This document shows, one piece after another, positions 1 to 7,767 of a stretch of DNA of 64,000 nucleotides. Location of the stretch: contig JADJWX010000009.1 in assembly GCA_016716135.1 (NCBI GenBank), positions 229,233-293,232 on the forward strand, in the 5' to 3' direction. Source of the stretch: Lewinellaceae bacterium (GTDB lineage Bacteria; Bacteroidota; Bacteroidia; Chitinophagales; Saprospiraceae). Under the pieces are notes generated by a model. It saw nothing but the letters and a program-made list of their open reading frames with translations, was not told the origin of the DNA and searched no databases. Numbering within the stretch: the stretch's first letter is position 1; each line of letters begins with the position of its first letter. The translations under genes and the position numbers were made by a program.

Positions 1-110
1 TTTAGCTCGGCGAGCGCTTTTTTCAGCGCCGCTTTTTCCGGGGAGCCCGGTGCGTAATTCAGAACCGGTTCATTGACCGGATTGGGAATATTAAATATAG
101 CGTCTGACAT
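1..110 (-). CDS. pruA: 1-pyrroline-5-carboxylate dehydrogenase, N-terminal fragment
   Basis: Only the first 36 or so codons are in the window; the gene continues past base 1. The peptide starts MSDAIFNIPNPVNEPVLNYA and continues with APGSPEK..L..AL. This NEPV-x-x-[YF]-x-x-GSPE pattern is the N-terminus of the ALDH4-type, NAD-dependent glutamate-semialdehyde (P5C) dehydrogenase, the second enzyme of proline catabolism. The ATG at 108-110 (minus strand) is the natural start. It lies 65 bases downstream of coaD on the same strand and may be co-transcribed with it. The catalytic domain is not visible, so the call rests on the N-terminal signature alone. Confidence 0.8.
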   Translation of the reverse strand, partial: MSDAIFNIPNPVNEPVLNYAPGSPEKAALKKALAEL

Positions 111-175
111 ATTGCTAAGTCAATTTGAGTTTGAAAAAATTCAGCTTAAAAACAGGAAGTAAATCCACAGCGACT

Positions 176-637
176 TCAGGATGAAATACGGATTTCTTTG
201 GGAATGAAGGGAGCGGCATCGCCACCGCCAACAATGATTTCGCGGACAATCGTACTGCTGATGTGGGATAACTCCGGTTGTGCGATTAGAAATACAGTTT
301 CAATACCTCCACCCACAATATGATTTAACTGCGAAATTGTTTTTTCATAATCAAAATCAGAGCCGTTTCGGAGGCCGCGCAACAGGTAACGCGCACCAAT
401 ACGCAGGCAATAATGTGCCGTCAGGTTTTCAAAATAATCAACACCAACATTGGGATAGCCGGCAAACACCTGGCGCAGCCATTCCATACGCTGCTCCAGT
501 GAAAACAGATATTTCTTGGTGGTGTTTACGCCTACCGCCACTATTATTTGATCAAACAATGGAAGCGCCCGGGTAACCAAATCGACATGACCGACCGTAA
601 TCGGATCGAAGGATCCGGGGAACACAGCTATTTTCAT
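176..637 (-). CDS. coaD: pantetheine-phosphate adenylyltransferase (CoaD)
   Basis: This enzyme joins ATP and 4'-phosphopantetheine to give dephospho-CoA, the fourth step of coenzyme A synthesis, in the cytoplasm. The 153-residue protein has the usual family length. It opens with the nucleotidyltransferase signature PGSFDPITVGH (residues 7-17, the H-x-G-H-like ATP site being T-V-G-H). It also contains RGLRNGSDFDYE near residue 88, which binds phosphopantetheine, and the C-terminal ISSTIVRE motif near residue 126. The start is the first Met, directly before the conserved KIAVFPGSFDP strand. A terminator at 691-726 separates it from the gene upstream, so it probably has its own promoter in 638-690. 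Ordinary housekeeping gene with no oddities. Confidence 0.96.
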   Translation of the reverse strand: MKIAVFPGSFDPITVGHVDLVTRALPLFDQIIVAVGVNTTKKYLFSLEQRMEWLRQVFAGYPNVGVDYFENLTAHYCLRIGARYLLRGLRNGSDFDYEKTISQLNHIVGGGIETVFLIAQPELSHISSTIVREIIVGGGDAAPFIPKEIRISS

Positions 638-690
638 AAAGTATGGTTAAAACAAGGGCTAAGTTGGCGATTTTCAGGCAGCAGGCAAAG

Positions 691-726
691 AAAAAGCCGA
701 ATCGCATGGAGGCGATCCGGCTTTTT
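691..726 (-). terminator. Rho-independent terminator after the 755-1186 gene
   Basis: The sequence forms AAAAAGCCG-A-ATCGC, a short loop, then GCGAT-C-CGGCTTTTT: a strong stem with one internal mismatch. It is flanked by A-run and T-run, so it could act on both strands. It lies 28 bases beyond the stop of the minus-strand membrane-protein gene and 54 bases before the coaD start. It should end transcription of the former. Confidence 0.8.
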
Positions 727-754
727 ATCAAGGAGTGGCATTGATTGAAAGAAA

Positions 755-1186
755 TTAGGCCCCTCCAAATTTTTTAACCAGCCAGACGATCAGGCAAACT
801 GAACCAAACAGCCAGGCAAGCCAGGCAAAGGTGAAAAGTACAGCGCCAAAACCAAATGAACCGCTATAGATGCCGCCGGTGGTCACTGCAGCAGCAAGGA
901 TAGACAGTAACAAACCGGCAGCCCAACCGAAAATCCAAAACCACATCCACTTGTCGACAGGGTCGCTAAAGTCGACGCGGTTGCCTTTCTTTTTGAACAA
1001 TTTAAACTTCAAAGCTTTCTTTTCAGCCTTGAACGCCTTGGCAATTTGGTCTTTTTGTGCCGCAGCCTTTTTAACCATTTCCATACGTGCTGCACTCGCC
1101 GGAACTTCTTCAGAAGCACGAACGGTCGCCGCAGGGAGGATAAAAGCAAAAATGAGTAATGACAGGGTAATTCGGATTGTCTTCAT
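755..1186 (-). CDS. small secreted/membrane protein of unknown function
   Basis: Unrecognised protein of 143 residues. Residues 1-24 form a signal peptide (MKTIRITLSLLIFAFILPAA..RAS). A basic, Ala/Lys-rich, probably helical stretch follows (about 30-70, with KKAAAQKDQIAKAFKAEKK). Two hydrophobic segments come last (about 80-105 and 112-138), the second ending in a short basic tail. This resembles the many small Bacteroidota proteins with a signal peptide, an amphipathic linker and a C-terminal membrane hairpin; no function can be assigned. It is flanked by a terminator on its 3' side and a TAnnTTTG-type box on its 5' side, so it looks monocistronic. Confidence 0.7.
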   Translation of the reverse strand: MKTIRITLSLLIFAFILPAATVRASEEVPASAARMEMVKKAAAQKDQIAKAFKAEKKALKFKLFKKKGNRVDFSDPVDKWMWFWIFGWAAGLLLSILAAAVTTGGIYSGSFGFGAVLFTFAWLAWLFGSVCLIVWLVKKFGGA

Positions 1187-1257
1187 ACGAATTGGTGTGT
1201 TTTGTGAATGAATTCAGGCGGTAAAGATAAAAAAGATGGAAGCACAGCGCGATTAAA

Positions 1258-1265
1258 CAAATGTA
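1258..1265 (-). promoter_or_regulatory. candidate -7 box (TACATTTG) upstream of the 755-1186 gene
   Basis: On the minus strand the bases read TACATTTG, a full match to the Bacteroidota sigma-A -7 consensus TAnnTTTG, 72 bases before the ATG. No TTG element is visible at the expected 19-21 base distance, so this is a partial match only. Confidence 0.4.
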
Positions 1266-1287
1266 TATCTGGTGTTTTAACGTTCCA

Positions 1288-1569
1288 TTAGTTATACTGG
1301 CTGAGGTCTTCAGTTCCGGCATTCTCACCTTGTTTACGGTTTCGCCACCACCAAAACCCGATAATTGCGACTAAGGTATACGGCATTGCCAACATGTATA
1401 AAATACCGGTGTTCAAGCCCCGGCCGTCGGTGCCGCCATTTTTAAGGTTGGATTCCGCCGACATCCGGCACATTGGGCATTGCGCAACCAAATCGTCGGG
1501 CAGCAACAACAAAAGCAGCAGCACAATTCCAAATGCGATGGCAAATTTTCCAGTGTTTTTCATATACAA
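1288..1569 (-). CDS. small CxxCxM membrane protein of the cytochrome oxidase gene cluster
   Basis: The protein has 93 residues, or 91 from the second Met at 1563. It has a signal peptide ending near VAQ (residues 1-29), then the mature N-terminus C-P-M-C-R-M (Cys30, Cys33, Met35), a Gly-rich stretch with GLNTGILYMLAMPY, a single transmembrane helix (about 52-74) and a polar tail. Similar tiny proteins accompany oxidase genes in Bacteroidota (from memory; function not established). Thiol and Met ligands in this spacing could bind Cu(I) (inference). The gene sits 33 bases downstream of the DUF420 gene and two genes after a Sco-like protein that lost its cysteines, which is why a copper or redox role is tempting. 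Confidence 0.72.
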   Translation of the reverse strand: MYMKNTGKFAIAFGIVLLLLLLLPDDLVAQCPMCRMSAESNLKNGGTDGRGLNTGILYMLAMPYTLVAIIGFWWWRNRKQGENAGTEDLSQYN

Positions 1570-1602
1570 TGCGCTTTTAAGGTCGACAAATTTAAGTATT
1601 TA

Positions 1603-2151
1603 TCAATAATACGGCCGAAGCATTAAATAGCAGATCGGCCCGGTTATGGCAACATAAAGCCAGAGTGGAAAAACCCATCGCGCCATACGTTTGTGCCGGT
1701 CAAATTGCGCTGTGTAGGCTCGGTTAAATGTCAGCAAAACAAATGGCAGGATCAAAGCGGCCAGCACCACATGGGTAATCAAAAAGAAGAAATAAACCGT
1801 ACGAATCGTACCGGTGCCGCCAAAACGGGTTTCAGGCGTCGTAAAATGGTACAACACATAGGAGACCAAAAAAAGAGCAGAACAAATCATGGCCGCATAT
1901 ATGGCGCGCCGGTGAGCTTCAACCTGCTTTTTTCGAATAAAATAGTACGCAAAAACAAGGATTACCGCTGCAAGTGCATTCAACGATGCATGCAATGGTG
2001 GTAAAAAACTAAAATCGACACCAAGATCAATTTTTACGCGCCGCATCAACCCTACGAGAAGCAAAACCACCCCGGACAACACGTAGGCCACTATATTAAG
2101 GCGCTTTTCCAGGGCTTGGGCCCTGGAGGCTTCGACAGAATTCATCTCCAT
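1603..2151 (-). CDS. DUF420 membrane protein (CtaM/YozB-like oxidase assembly factor)
   Basis: The 182-residue integral membrane protein has about five hydrophobic helices. Typical DUF420 features are a His in the second helix (PPLHASLNALA, about residue 53), RRAIYAAM..SALFLVSYVLYH, the ITHVVLAALILPFV helix, and a C-terminal HKRMARWVFPLWLYVAITG helix. The family includes YozB/CtaM, linked to maturation of heme-copper oxidases in Firmicutes (established for the family, from memory). The gene follows the Sco-like gene by 20 bases and lies just beyond the oxidase subunit genes, in line with an assembly role. The start used is the first Met; Met3 is equally possible. Confidence 0.82.
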   Translation of the reverse strand: MEMNSVEASRAQALEKRLNIVAYVLSGVVLLLVGLMRRVKIDLGVDFSFLPPLHASLNALAAVILVFAYYFIRKKQVEAHRRAIYAAMICSALFLVSYVLYHFTTPETRFGGTGTIRTVYFFFLITHVVLAALILPFVLLTFNRAYTAQFDRHKRMARWVFPLWLYVAITGPICYLMLRPYY

Positions 2152-2171
2152 GGTGAATGTTTTGAGTGGGG

Positions 2172-2801
2172 TTATTTGTAAGGCAATAAAAGCGCGATAT
2201 GTTCCACCATACGGCCAAGTTCTTTTTCATCCGTGGCATTGTAAAACCGGCGGATGGTTCCGGAGGTGTCGGTTAACGCGAAATAATGACTCACCGGCTC
2301 GATATCATTGTTCTGGCAATACAAATCATAACTGTTAAAAAGTATGGTCTGCCAGGAGCCCAGCCCACCAGTCCACACCCAGTTTACATAGTCGGCGCTG
2401 GGTAGTGTTTGGGCGTAGGTTTTGAACTCGGCTGTACCTCCCTGAGAAATCATGACCATCCGAAACTCGTCAATTTGAGCGCCGGGTTTGTACCCAAACT
2501 GGTTAAACAACCGTTCGCACACGTCCAACACTTTTTGATTTTCGGTTGTCAGGTCAGGATTCGCGCCAAAGTAGTGCACCACACAGACTTTACCATCCAG
2601 AAGGTCTTCCTTCGTTCCATCGGCATAAATAATCATGGCACTTCGGATCTTCCCATAATCTTGTAATTCAGCCTGTGCCTGTTTACGCCATTTTAACCCG
2701 CCGCTGAGGTAATACCAAGAACCTAAGGGCAGCACAACCAGAATTAAAACAAGAATACCAAAAATTAAAATTTTCCTTTTAAGAGGTACTTGCTCACTCA
2801 T
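2172..2801 (-). CDS. Sco1/SenC-family protein lacking the copper-binding CxxxC
   Basis: The 209-residue protein has one N-terminal membrane anchor (about residues 9-31) followed by a thioredoxin-like domain. Sco proteins deliver copper to the CuA site of oxidase subunit II, using CxxxC and a distal His. Here the strand-loop that normally holds CxxxC reads VVHYFGANPDLTTENQ (residues 74-89), with no cysteine. The distal His appears kept (His172 in EPVSHYFALTD), as does the terminal pattern of the fold. The remaining cysteines (73, 95, 162) are not in the motif. It therefore cannot bind copper the usual way, and may act as a scaffold, act as a redox-inactive partner, or be vestigial. It is separated from subunit IV by a terminator-like hairpin. 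Confidence 0.75.
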   Translation of the reverse strand: MSEQVPLKRKILIFGILVLILVVLPLGSWYYLSGGLKWRKQAQAELQDYGKIRSAMIIYADGTKEDLLDGKVCVVHYFGANPDLTTENQKVLDVCERLFNQFGYKPGAQIDEFRMVMISQGGTAEFKTYAQTLPSADYVNWVWTGGLGSWQTILFNSYDLYCQNNDIEPVSHYFALTDTSGTIRRFYNATDEKELGRMVEHIALLLPYK

Positions 2802-2831
2802 GACTTTTTAAAATATAGTACTGATAATCAA

Positions 2832-2862
2832 CAAAAAAGGCGAGACCTGGTTGGCTCGCCTT
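2832..2862 (-). terminator. terminator at the end of the act-cox operon
   Basis: AAGGCGAG and CTCGCCTT (2837-2844 and 2855-2862) form a perfect 8-bp stem with a 10-base loop. On the minus strand this is followed by a run of T (complement of AAAAAA at 2833-2838). It lies 12 bases after the subunit IV stop and should end the respiratory operon, leaving the Sco-like/DUF420/CxxCxM group to read-through or its own promoter. Confidence 0.8.
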
Positions 2863-2873
2863 GGTTCTTTTTC

Positions 2874-3311
2874 TTAGATTTTATTTCGAAAATCATCTTT
2901 TGAAAGTATGTAGCCCTGTGGCTGCCCGGCCGGTACGGGCTTGACCCGTTCCTCATTCTTTTCTTTGATCAGTTCGCGGCGATTACCCCACGAATTACCT
3001 TCCTGGAAAAAAGCAATAATTGCCCAAACCAATAATGCCGTTGGCAAGAGTACGCTGAGAGCCAGACCACGTACCTCATAAGCCATATGCATAAAAAAGA
3101 ATATGATGAAATAGGCCTTGTATAGGGAGAATCCGATCATGAGCAACATGTACAGGTAGTGCCCAAAGCCCTCCGTAAACTTTACACCATGTATAAGATG
3201 CCCTTTTGCCAATAGCGCAATTACAACCTCGACAATTGTGATGGCGCCGAGCAACATCAGGCCTTTGAAAACCAGTGCTTTTTGTTCTTCGTATGTTTGA
3301 TGTCCAGCCAT
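2874..3311 (-). CDS. cytochrome c oxidase subunit IV (prokaryotic type)
   Basis: Small accessory subunit of the aa3/caa3 oxidase, 145 residues with three transmembrane helices (about 15-37, 50-75, 80-102). The FFFMHMAYEVRGL stretch is typical of prokaryotic COX IV (CtaF/CoxD-like). The polar C-terminal tail (about 105-145, rich in Lys/Glu and Pro) is longer than in the shortest family members. It is the last gene of the respiratory operon, 43 bases after the second subunit III gene, and is followed by a terminator. The protein stabilises the oxidase rather than carrying cofactors. Confidence 0.85.
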   Translation of the reverse strand: MAGHQTYEEQKALVFKGLMLLGAITIVEVVIALLAKGHLIHGVKFTEGFGHYLYMLLMIGFSLYKAYFIIFFFMHMAYEVRGLALSVLLPTALLVWAIIAFFQEGNSWGNRRELIKEKNEERVKPVPAGQPQGYILSKDDFRNKI

Positions 3312-3354
3312 TTTTCAGACATTATTTTTTGTGAAAAGGGATGTTAAAATTAAA

Positions 3355-4236
3355 TCAAAGCAGGTAGAATACCAGAAACACAAATACCCATACCAAATCC
3401 ACAAAGTGCCAGTAAAGGCCCATCTTTTCCACCATTTCATAGCCATTTTTCCGTGCGGCATACAAGCCACTGGCAGCGTTGATCATAATAATGGTCAGAA
3501 ATAACACGCCGGAGAATACGTGAAAACCGTGGAACCCAGTGATGAAGAAAAACAACGCACCAAAGGCTTTCGGACCAAAGCCGGCTTCTTTAACCTGTCC
3601 GGCATAAGCCCCCGTGGTATATTTTACTTTAGGTATATCGAACTCACCGTCATGCTTGTGCAAAAGATAACTTTCATTCTTTTGGAATGTTTTTGGCGAG
3701 CCATCTTCGTTTTTAGCTTCTGTGCCATCAGCATTCAGGTAAATACCATCGGCGATATGCCTGCCAAACGGGTTTTGAGAAACCGTCATATTTTCCTTTA
3801 CGATCAAGGTCGTCCATTCGTATGCCTGGGAGCCAAGAAATGTAGCGCCCCCCAGGATAGTCAGGAGCATCCAAAAAACCACGCCTTTGCGATTTTCACG
3901 ATGGCCTTCCTGTACGGCCCGAACCATCGTTACAGAGCTGAAAATCAGCACAAAAGTCATAAAAGTAACAAATATCAAAGGCCAGTGTGCATTCACAAAC
4001 GGAAAGGATGCGAAAACGAAATCAGGTTCCGGCCAGGTGGGCATACTGAAACGAAGAGCACCATACGCGATAAGGAATCCGGCAAACGTGAAGGCATCCG
4101 ATAGCAGGAAATACCACATCATCAATTTACCATAACTCGCTTTGAAAGGTTCTTTCGCGCCTTCCCAGAGGTTTGCATCGTCTTGGTGCTCCGGGTGGTG
4201 AGATTCGTGTGCGTGTGCAACAGAGGTATCTGCCAT
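3355..4236 (-). CDS. cytochrome c oxidase subunit III, long form with soluble insertion
   Basis: The 293-residue membrane protein belongs to the COX3 family. The His-rich N-terminus has five His within residues 8-17, including HESHHPEH. Two helix blocks with the subunit III pattern WYFLLSDAFTF and EGHRENRKG follow. A polar insertion of about 70 residues (about 148-220) lies between helices. The canonical C-terminal half has GFHGFHVFSG and YWHFVDLVWVFVF. The second half is unmistakable COX3. It is a paralogue of the shorter subunit III directly upstream (50 bases). Two tandem subunit III genes occur in oxidase clusters of this phylum, and the inserted domain and His-rich tail are the notable parts. 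It binds no redox cofactor. Confidence 0.9.
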   Translation of the reverse strand: MADTSVAHAHESHHPEHQDDANLWEGAKEPFKASYGKLMMWYFLLSDAFTFAGFLIAYGALRFSMPTWPEPDFVFASFPFVNAHWPLIFVTFMTFVLIFSSVTMVRAVQEGHRENRKGVVFWMLLTILGGATFLGSQAYEWTTLIVKENMTVSQNPFGRHIADGIYLNADGTEAKNEDGSPKTFQKNESYLLHKHDGEFDIPKVKYTTGAYAGQVKEAGFGPKAFGALFFFITGFHGFHVFSGVLFLTIIMINAASGLYAARKNGYEMVEKMGLYWHFVDLVWVFVFLVFYLL

Positions 4237-4285
4237 ATTTAACTGAAATTGATAGCTAGTAGGATCGAGTTGTTAAGTAGTTTTT

Positions 4286-4861
4286 TCAGGATTGAAGTAT
4301 AAAAAACACTACCAGATATACCCAAAGGATATCCACAAAGTGCCAATAATTTACAACTAATTCAAACCGCAATTTCCGGCGCATGGTAGGCTTAAATGGC
4401 AAATAAAAGCCATGAATCATTGCAACCACCAAAGCCGCCACACCACCCAGTACGTGCGCAGCATGCACCCCTGAAATCACATAAACAAAAGAGGTGGAAG
4501 GATTGGCTGTAAAAGTAGCCCCCATCGCTGTCAGGGCTTTCCAACCCTGATATTGAAGCACCACGAAGGCAATGCCAAGGATGAACGTGGTGAGCAACAG
4601 TAATTTATACGGCTTTTCCATACCCTTTTTAAATGCCCTGAATGCAAAATGCAGGGTAATGCTACTGGCAAGGATTACCAGGGTATTATAAAGGAAAATA
4701 TCAGGCAACTTAAATTCATACCAATTGCCTGCAGCCCGACGTACAATATAGGCGCTGGTAAAGGCGCCAAACATCATAATAATCGTAGCAATACCCACCC
4801 ATAGGGCCAGCTTATGCGAATGAATTTTATTTTGCTTGTATTCAGAAGAAACCGCACTCAT
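4286..4861 (-). CDS. cytochrome c oxidase subunit III, short form
   Basis: The 191-residue COX3-type protein has about five helices, like the short bacterial subunit III that lacks the first two helices. Motifs are MMFGAFTSAYIVRR in helix 1, GVHAAHVLGGVAALV (the conserved His-x-x-His region, about 130) and the C-terminal NYWHFVDILWVYLVVFF. It lies 17 bases after ctaB and 50 before the long paralogue, clearly in one operon. It probably forms part of the oxidase core next to subunit I; which paralogue occupies the classical position cannot be told from sequence alone. Confidence 0.9.
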   Translation of the reverse strand: MSAVSSEYKQNKIHSHKLALWVGIATIIMMFGAFTSAYIVRRAAGNWYEFKLPDIFLYNTLVILASSITLHFAFRAFKKGMEKPYKLLLLTTFILGIAFVVLQYQGWKALTAMGATFTANPSTSFVYVISGVHAAHVLGGVAALVVAMIHGFYLPFKPTMRRKLRFELVVNYWHFVDILWVYLVVFFILQS

Positions 4862-4878
4862 TTTCGCGAGTTTTCTTT

Positions 4879-5781
4879 TTAAATATTATCCAATAACAAA
4901 ACGATCAACGACAAAGGCAGGTGCAGGAATGAAGCAAACATTTGCTGACGTGCAGCGCCCTGTGAACATTCCCGAAACAGCTGCCAGCACCGGTAACCAA
5001 AATATGCGTTTATCAAAACCAACACGGCTGTGGCAATGCCGCCACTAAAACCTGTCCAATAGCCTAAAGCGGCATTTGCTATCATTAATACGCAGAACAG
5101 GAAAGACAGCAAGCCTGTAGTCGCATTTTTCGCCCCCGTTCGGGAAGGCAACATTTGAAAACCAGCACGCTTGTAATCCTCATCGGCCAGCCAAGCCACC
5201 GCCCAAAAATGTGGGAATTGCCACAAAAACTGAATGGTAAACAGCATCATGGCAGTGGTAGTCATTGCGCCATCCCAGGCTGTACAACCGATCACCAGTG
5301 GGAGTGCTCCCGGGATTGCCCCAACAACCACGGCCAATGGCGACGAACGCTTTAATGGCGTGTAGATAAAGGCATAACTGATAAGCGACAACATGCCCAA
5401 AAATCCGGTCAGCGGATTAAAAAAGGACAGAATCGTCACGCCAAAAAGCGCCATCATGCCGGCAAACAATACGGCAGTGGAGATACTCATCCGACCTGCT
5501 GCAACCGGGCGATTTGCTGTACGCGGCATCAATCGGTCATAATCGCGTTCCAACACCTGATTAAGCGCATTTGCGGCGCCGGTTACCAAAAATCCACCAA
5601 TGGCCAGAAAAGTCATCCCTTGCCAGCTCATTTGCCCACCTGCAGCAATTGCATAGGAAATCAACGCTGAAAAAAGTACCATCAACGACAACTTAAACTT
5701 CACCAACAGGCCAAAATCCGTCAGGGCTTGCGAAATACCCGCCCAAATTGTCCATTCCTGTGCCGTGTTACGCTCCATCAT
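4879..5781 (-). CDS. ctaB: protoheme IX farnesyltransferase (heme O synthase)
   Basis: This UbiA-family membrane prenyltransferase adds the farnesyl tail to heme b, giving heme O, the precursor of heme A for the oxidase. It has 300 residues and about nine helices. The first substrate motif is NALNQVLERDYDRLMPRTANRP (about 86-107; N-x-x-x-D-x-x-x-D with the following R-T-x-x-R-P), with YTPLKRSSP near 143 and the second Asp-rich loop LADEDYKRAGFQMLP. It sits between ctaD and coxC. A 90-base gap with a strong hairpin separates it from ctaD. No ctaA (heme A synthase) is present in the window. Confidence 0.95.
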   Translation of the reverse strand: MMERNTAQEWTIWAGISQALTDFGLLVKFKLSLMVLFSALISYAIAAGGQMSWQGMTFLAIGGFLVTGAANALNQVLERDYDRLMPRTANRPVAAGRMSISTAVLFAGMMALFGVTILSFFNPLTGFLGMLSLISYAFIYTPLKRSSPLAVVVGAIPGALPLVIGCTAWDGAMTTTAMMLFTIQFLWQFPHFWAVAWLADEDYKRAGFQMLPSRTGAKNATTGLLSFLFCVLMIANAALGYWTGFSGGIATAVLVLINAYFGYRCWQLFRECSQGAARQQMFASFLHLPLSLIVLLLDNI

Positions 5782-5822
5782 CTGAAATACGCTTGTGCTC
5801 GAGTTTTAGTGGGTATAAGAAT

Positions 5823-5851
5823 AAACTGCGGTGAGAAATGCACCGCAGTTT
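5823..5851. other. strong hairpin between ctaD and ctaB
   Basis: AAACTGCGGTG (5823-5833) pairs perfectly with CACCGCAGTTT (5841-5851) across a 7-base loop. No T-run follows on the minus strand, so this is not a classical terminator for the operon. It may be a processing or stability element that lowers ctaB and coxC expression relative to ctaD (inference). Confidence 0.55.
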
Positions 5852-5871
5852 GCATTTTGTTTTAAAAATTG

Positions 5872-7728
5872 TTAGTGTCCGTGATCGTGTTCGCCCTCTT
5901 TCAAAGGGATATACTGCGGAATAAATTCCTCGCCGCCTTTACCATAATCATATGCCCAACGTTGAACAGTGGGAATATTGCCCGGCCAGTTGCCGTGCCC
6001 CGCCTGAACCGGCGTTGTCCACTCCAGCGTATTGGCTCCCCACGGGTTCTTAACACGAAGTTTGCGGCCGCTGAAAATGGAATAAAAGAAGTTGATCACA
6101 AAAATAATTTGCAGAAAGAAGACAATAATTGCCGCCACAGTGATAAACTGATTCAGTTCGGTAAAGTGTCGGAAGGCATCAAAAGAAGCACCGCCATCAT
6201 AATAACGGCGCGGCATTCCAGCCATACCCGTATAGTGCATAGGCCAAAAAATAGCATATGCACCGATCATCGTGCCCCAGAAGTGGATCCGCCCAAGCGT
6301 CTCATTCATAAAGCGGCCAAACATTTTGGGGAACCAGTGATAAATCCCGGCAAACATGCCAAAAAAGGCCGCAATTCCCATTACGATGTGGAAGTGCGCG
6401 ACTACAAAGTAGGTGTCGTGCAATTGAATATCAAGGGCCGAGTTACCTAAGAAAATACCCGTAAGACCACCGGAAATAAACATAGACACAAACCCCAGGG
6501 CAAACAAGCTTGCCGCGTTAAACCGGAAGTTTGAACCGTATACGGTAGAAATCCAGTTAAACACCTTCACCGCCGAAGGCACTGCAATAATCAGGGTAAA
6601 AACAACGAAAAAGTTACTGATGAAAGGGTTCACCCCCGACATAAACATGTGGTGGGCCCAAACTATAAAAGACAAAAATGCAATGGCAAGAATTGACAAT
6701 ACCATAGCGCGGTAACCGAAAATTGGTTTGCGCGCATGTACAGACAACACCTCCGAAACAATGCCCATGGCAGGCAGAATAATAATGTATACCTCCGGGT
6801 GCCCAAGGAACCAGAACAAGTGTTGGAACAAAATAGGGCTTCCCCCAACACGATCAAGAATTTCTCCCCCGACAACAATTTCACTCAGGTAAAATGAAGT
6901 ACCCATGCTCCGGTCAAACATCAACAGTAGCACACCGGACAACAATACCGGGAACGACAACACACCAAGAATAGCTGTAATAAAGAAAGCCCAGATGGTA
7001 AGCGGCATCCGCCACAGATTCATTCCTTTCGTACGAAGGTTTAAAACTGTCGTAACATAATTGATCCCCCCCAAAAGCGCCGATACAATGAACATAGCCA
7101 TTGAAACAATCCACATAGTCATACCTGCTGCGGAGCCATCCGATGCCTGTGGCAGTGCACTAAGTGGCGGGTAGGCTGTCCACCCCCCGGAAAATGGCCC
7201 TGTGCTCAGGAAAAGCGACAAAAACATGATCACGCTGGCCAGGAAAAAGAACCAATAGGAAAATGCATTCAGCAAGGGAGAAGCCATATCGCGTGCTCCG
7301 ACCTGCAATGGAATAAGAAGATTGGAAAAAGTACCACTAAGGCCTGCAGTAAGTACAAAAAAGACCAGCACAGTACCATGAATGGTTACTAAAGAATAGT
7401 AAAACTCCGGGTCCAATTTGCCAATTCCGGCATCATTAACCTGGATCCATTTGCCTAAAATAGGCTGCAACCAAGCCATATCCGCCTCCGGGAATCCAAG
7501 TTGCAAACGGAAAATGATCGACATGCCGGCCCCCATGAGCGCCCAAAATATCCCGGTGATCAAAAATTGACGACCAATTATCTTGTGATCCGTACTGAAA
7601 ATGTACGTCGTTAAAAAATTCGACTGGAATTTGTCGCCATGATGATGCTCGTGAAAATGATCATCAAAGCCCAGTTCCTGGGTAAGTTTGTCTTCCAACG
7701 TTTCAGCAGCAGTTACTACTTGAGCCAT
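5872..7728 (-). CDS. ctaD: cytochrome c oxidase subunit I (aa3-type, A1 family)
   Basis: Catalytic subunit holding heme a, heme a3 and CuB; it reduces oxygen and pumps protons. It has 618 residues and 12 helices. The CuB/Tyr motif is GHPEVYIIILPAMG (cross-linked His-Tyr, with the Glu of the A1-type D channel). WAHHMFMSG gives the two CuB His, and the heme ligands lie in HDTYFVVAHFHIVMG. The N-terminus has a His cluster (HFHEHHH, residues 24-30) and the last residues are EHDHGH. It lies 39 bases downstream of coxB. The family call is certain; the His-rich ends are unusual. Confidence 0.98.
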   Translation of the reverse strand: MAQVVTAAETLEDKLTQELGFDDHFHEHHHGDKFQSNFLTTYIFSTDHKIIGRQFLITGIFWALMGAGMSIIFRLQLGFPEADMAWLQPILGKWIQVNDAGIGKLDPEFYYSLVTIHGTVLVFFVLTAGLSGTFSNLLIPLQVGARDMASPLLNAFSYWFFFLASVIMFLSLFLSTGPFSGGWTAYPPLSALPQASDGSAAGMTMWIVSMAMFIVSALLGGINYVTTVLNLRTKGMNLWRMPLTIWAFFITAILGVLSFPVLLSGVLLLMFDRSMGTSFYLSEIVVGGEILDRVGGSPILFQHLFWFLGHPEVYIIILPAMGIVSEVLSVHARKPIFGYRAMVLSILAIAFLSFIVWAHHMFMSGVNPFISNFFVVFTLIIAVPSAVKVFNWISTVYGSNFRFNAASLFALGFVSMFISGGLTGIFLGNSALDIQLHDTYFVVAHFHIVMGIAAFFGMFAGIYHWFPKMFGRFMNETLGRIHFWGTMIGAYAIFWPMHYTGMAGMPRRYYDGGASFDAFRHFTELNQFITVAAIIVFFLQIIFVINFFYSIFSGRKLRVKNPWGANTLEWTTPVQAGHGNWPGNIPTVQRWAYDYGKGGEEFIPQYIPLKEGEHDHGH

Positions 7729-7767
7729 AGCCAGATAATTTTATTTTGTGTGAACTTTCGTTGGGTT

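Noticed and set aside
1110..1328. 72-codon open frame on the minus strand
   Set aside because: It overlaps the start region of the 755-1186 gene in another frame; no recognisable content.
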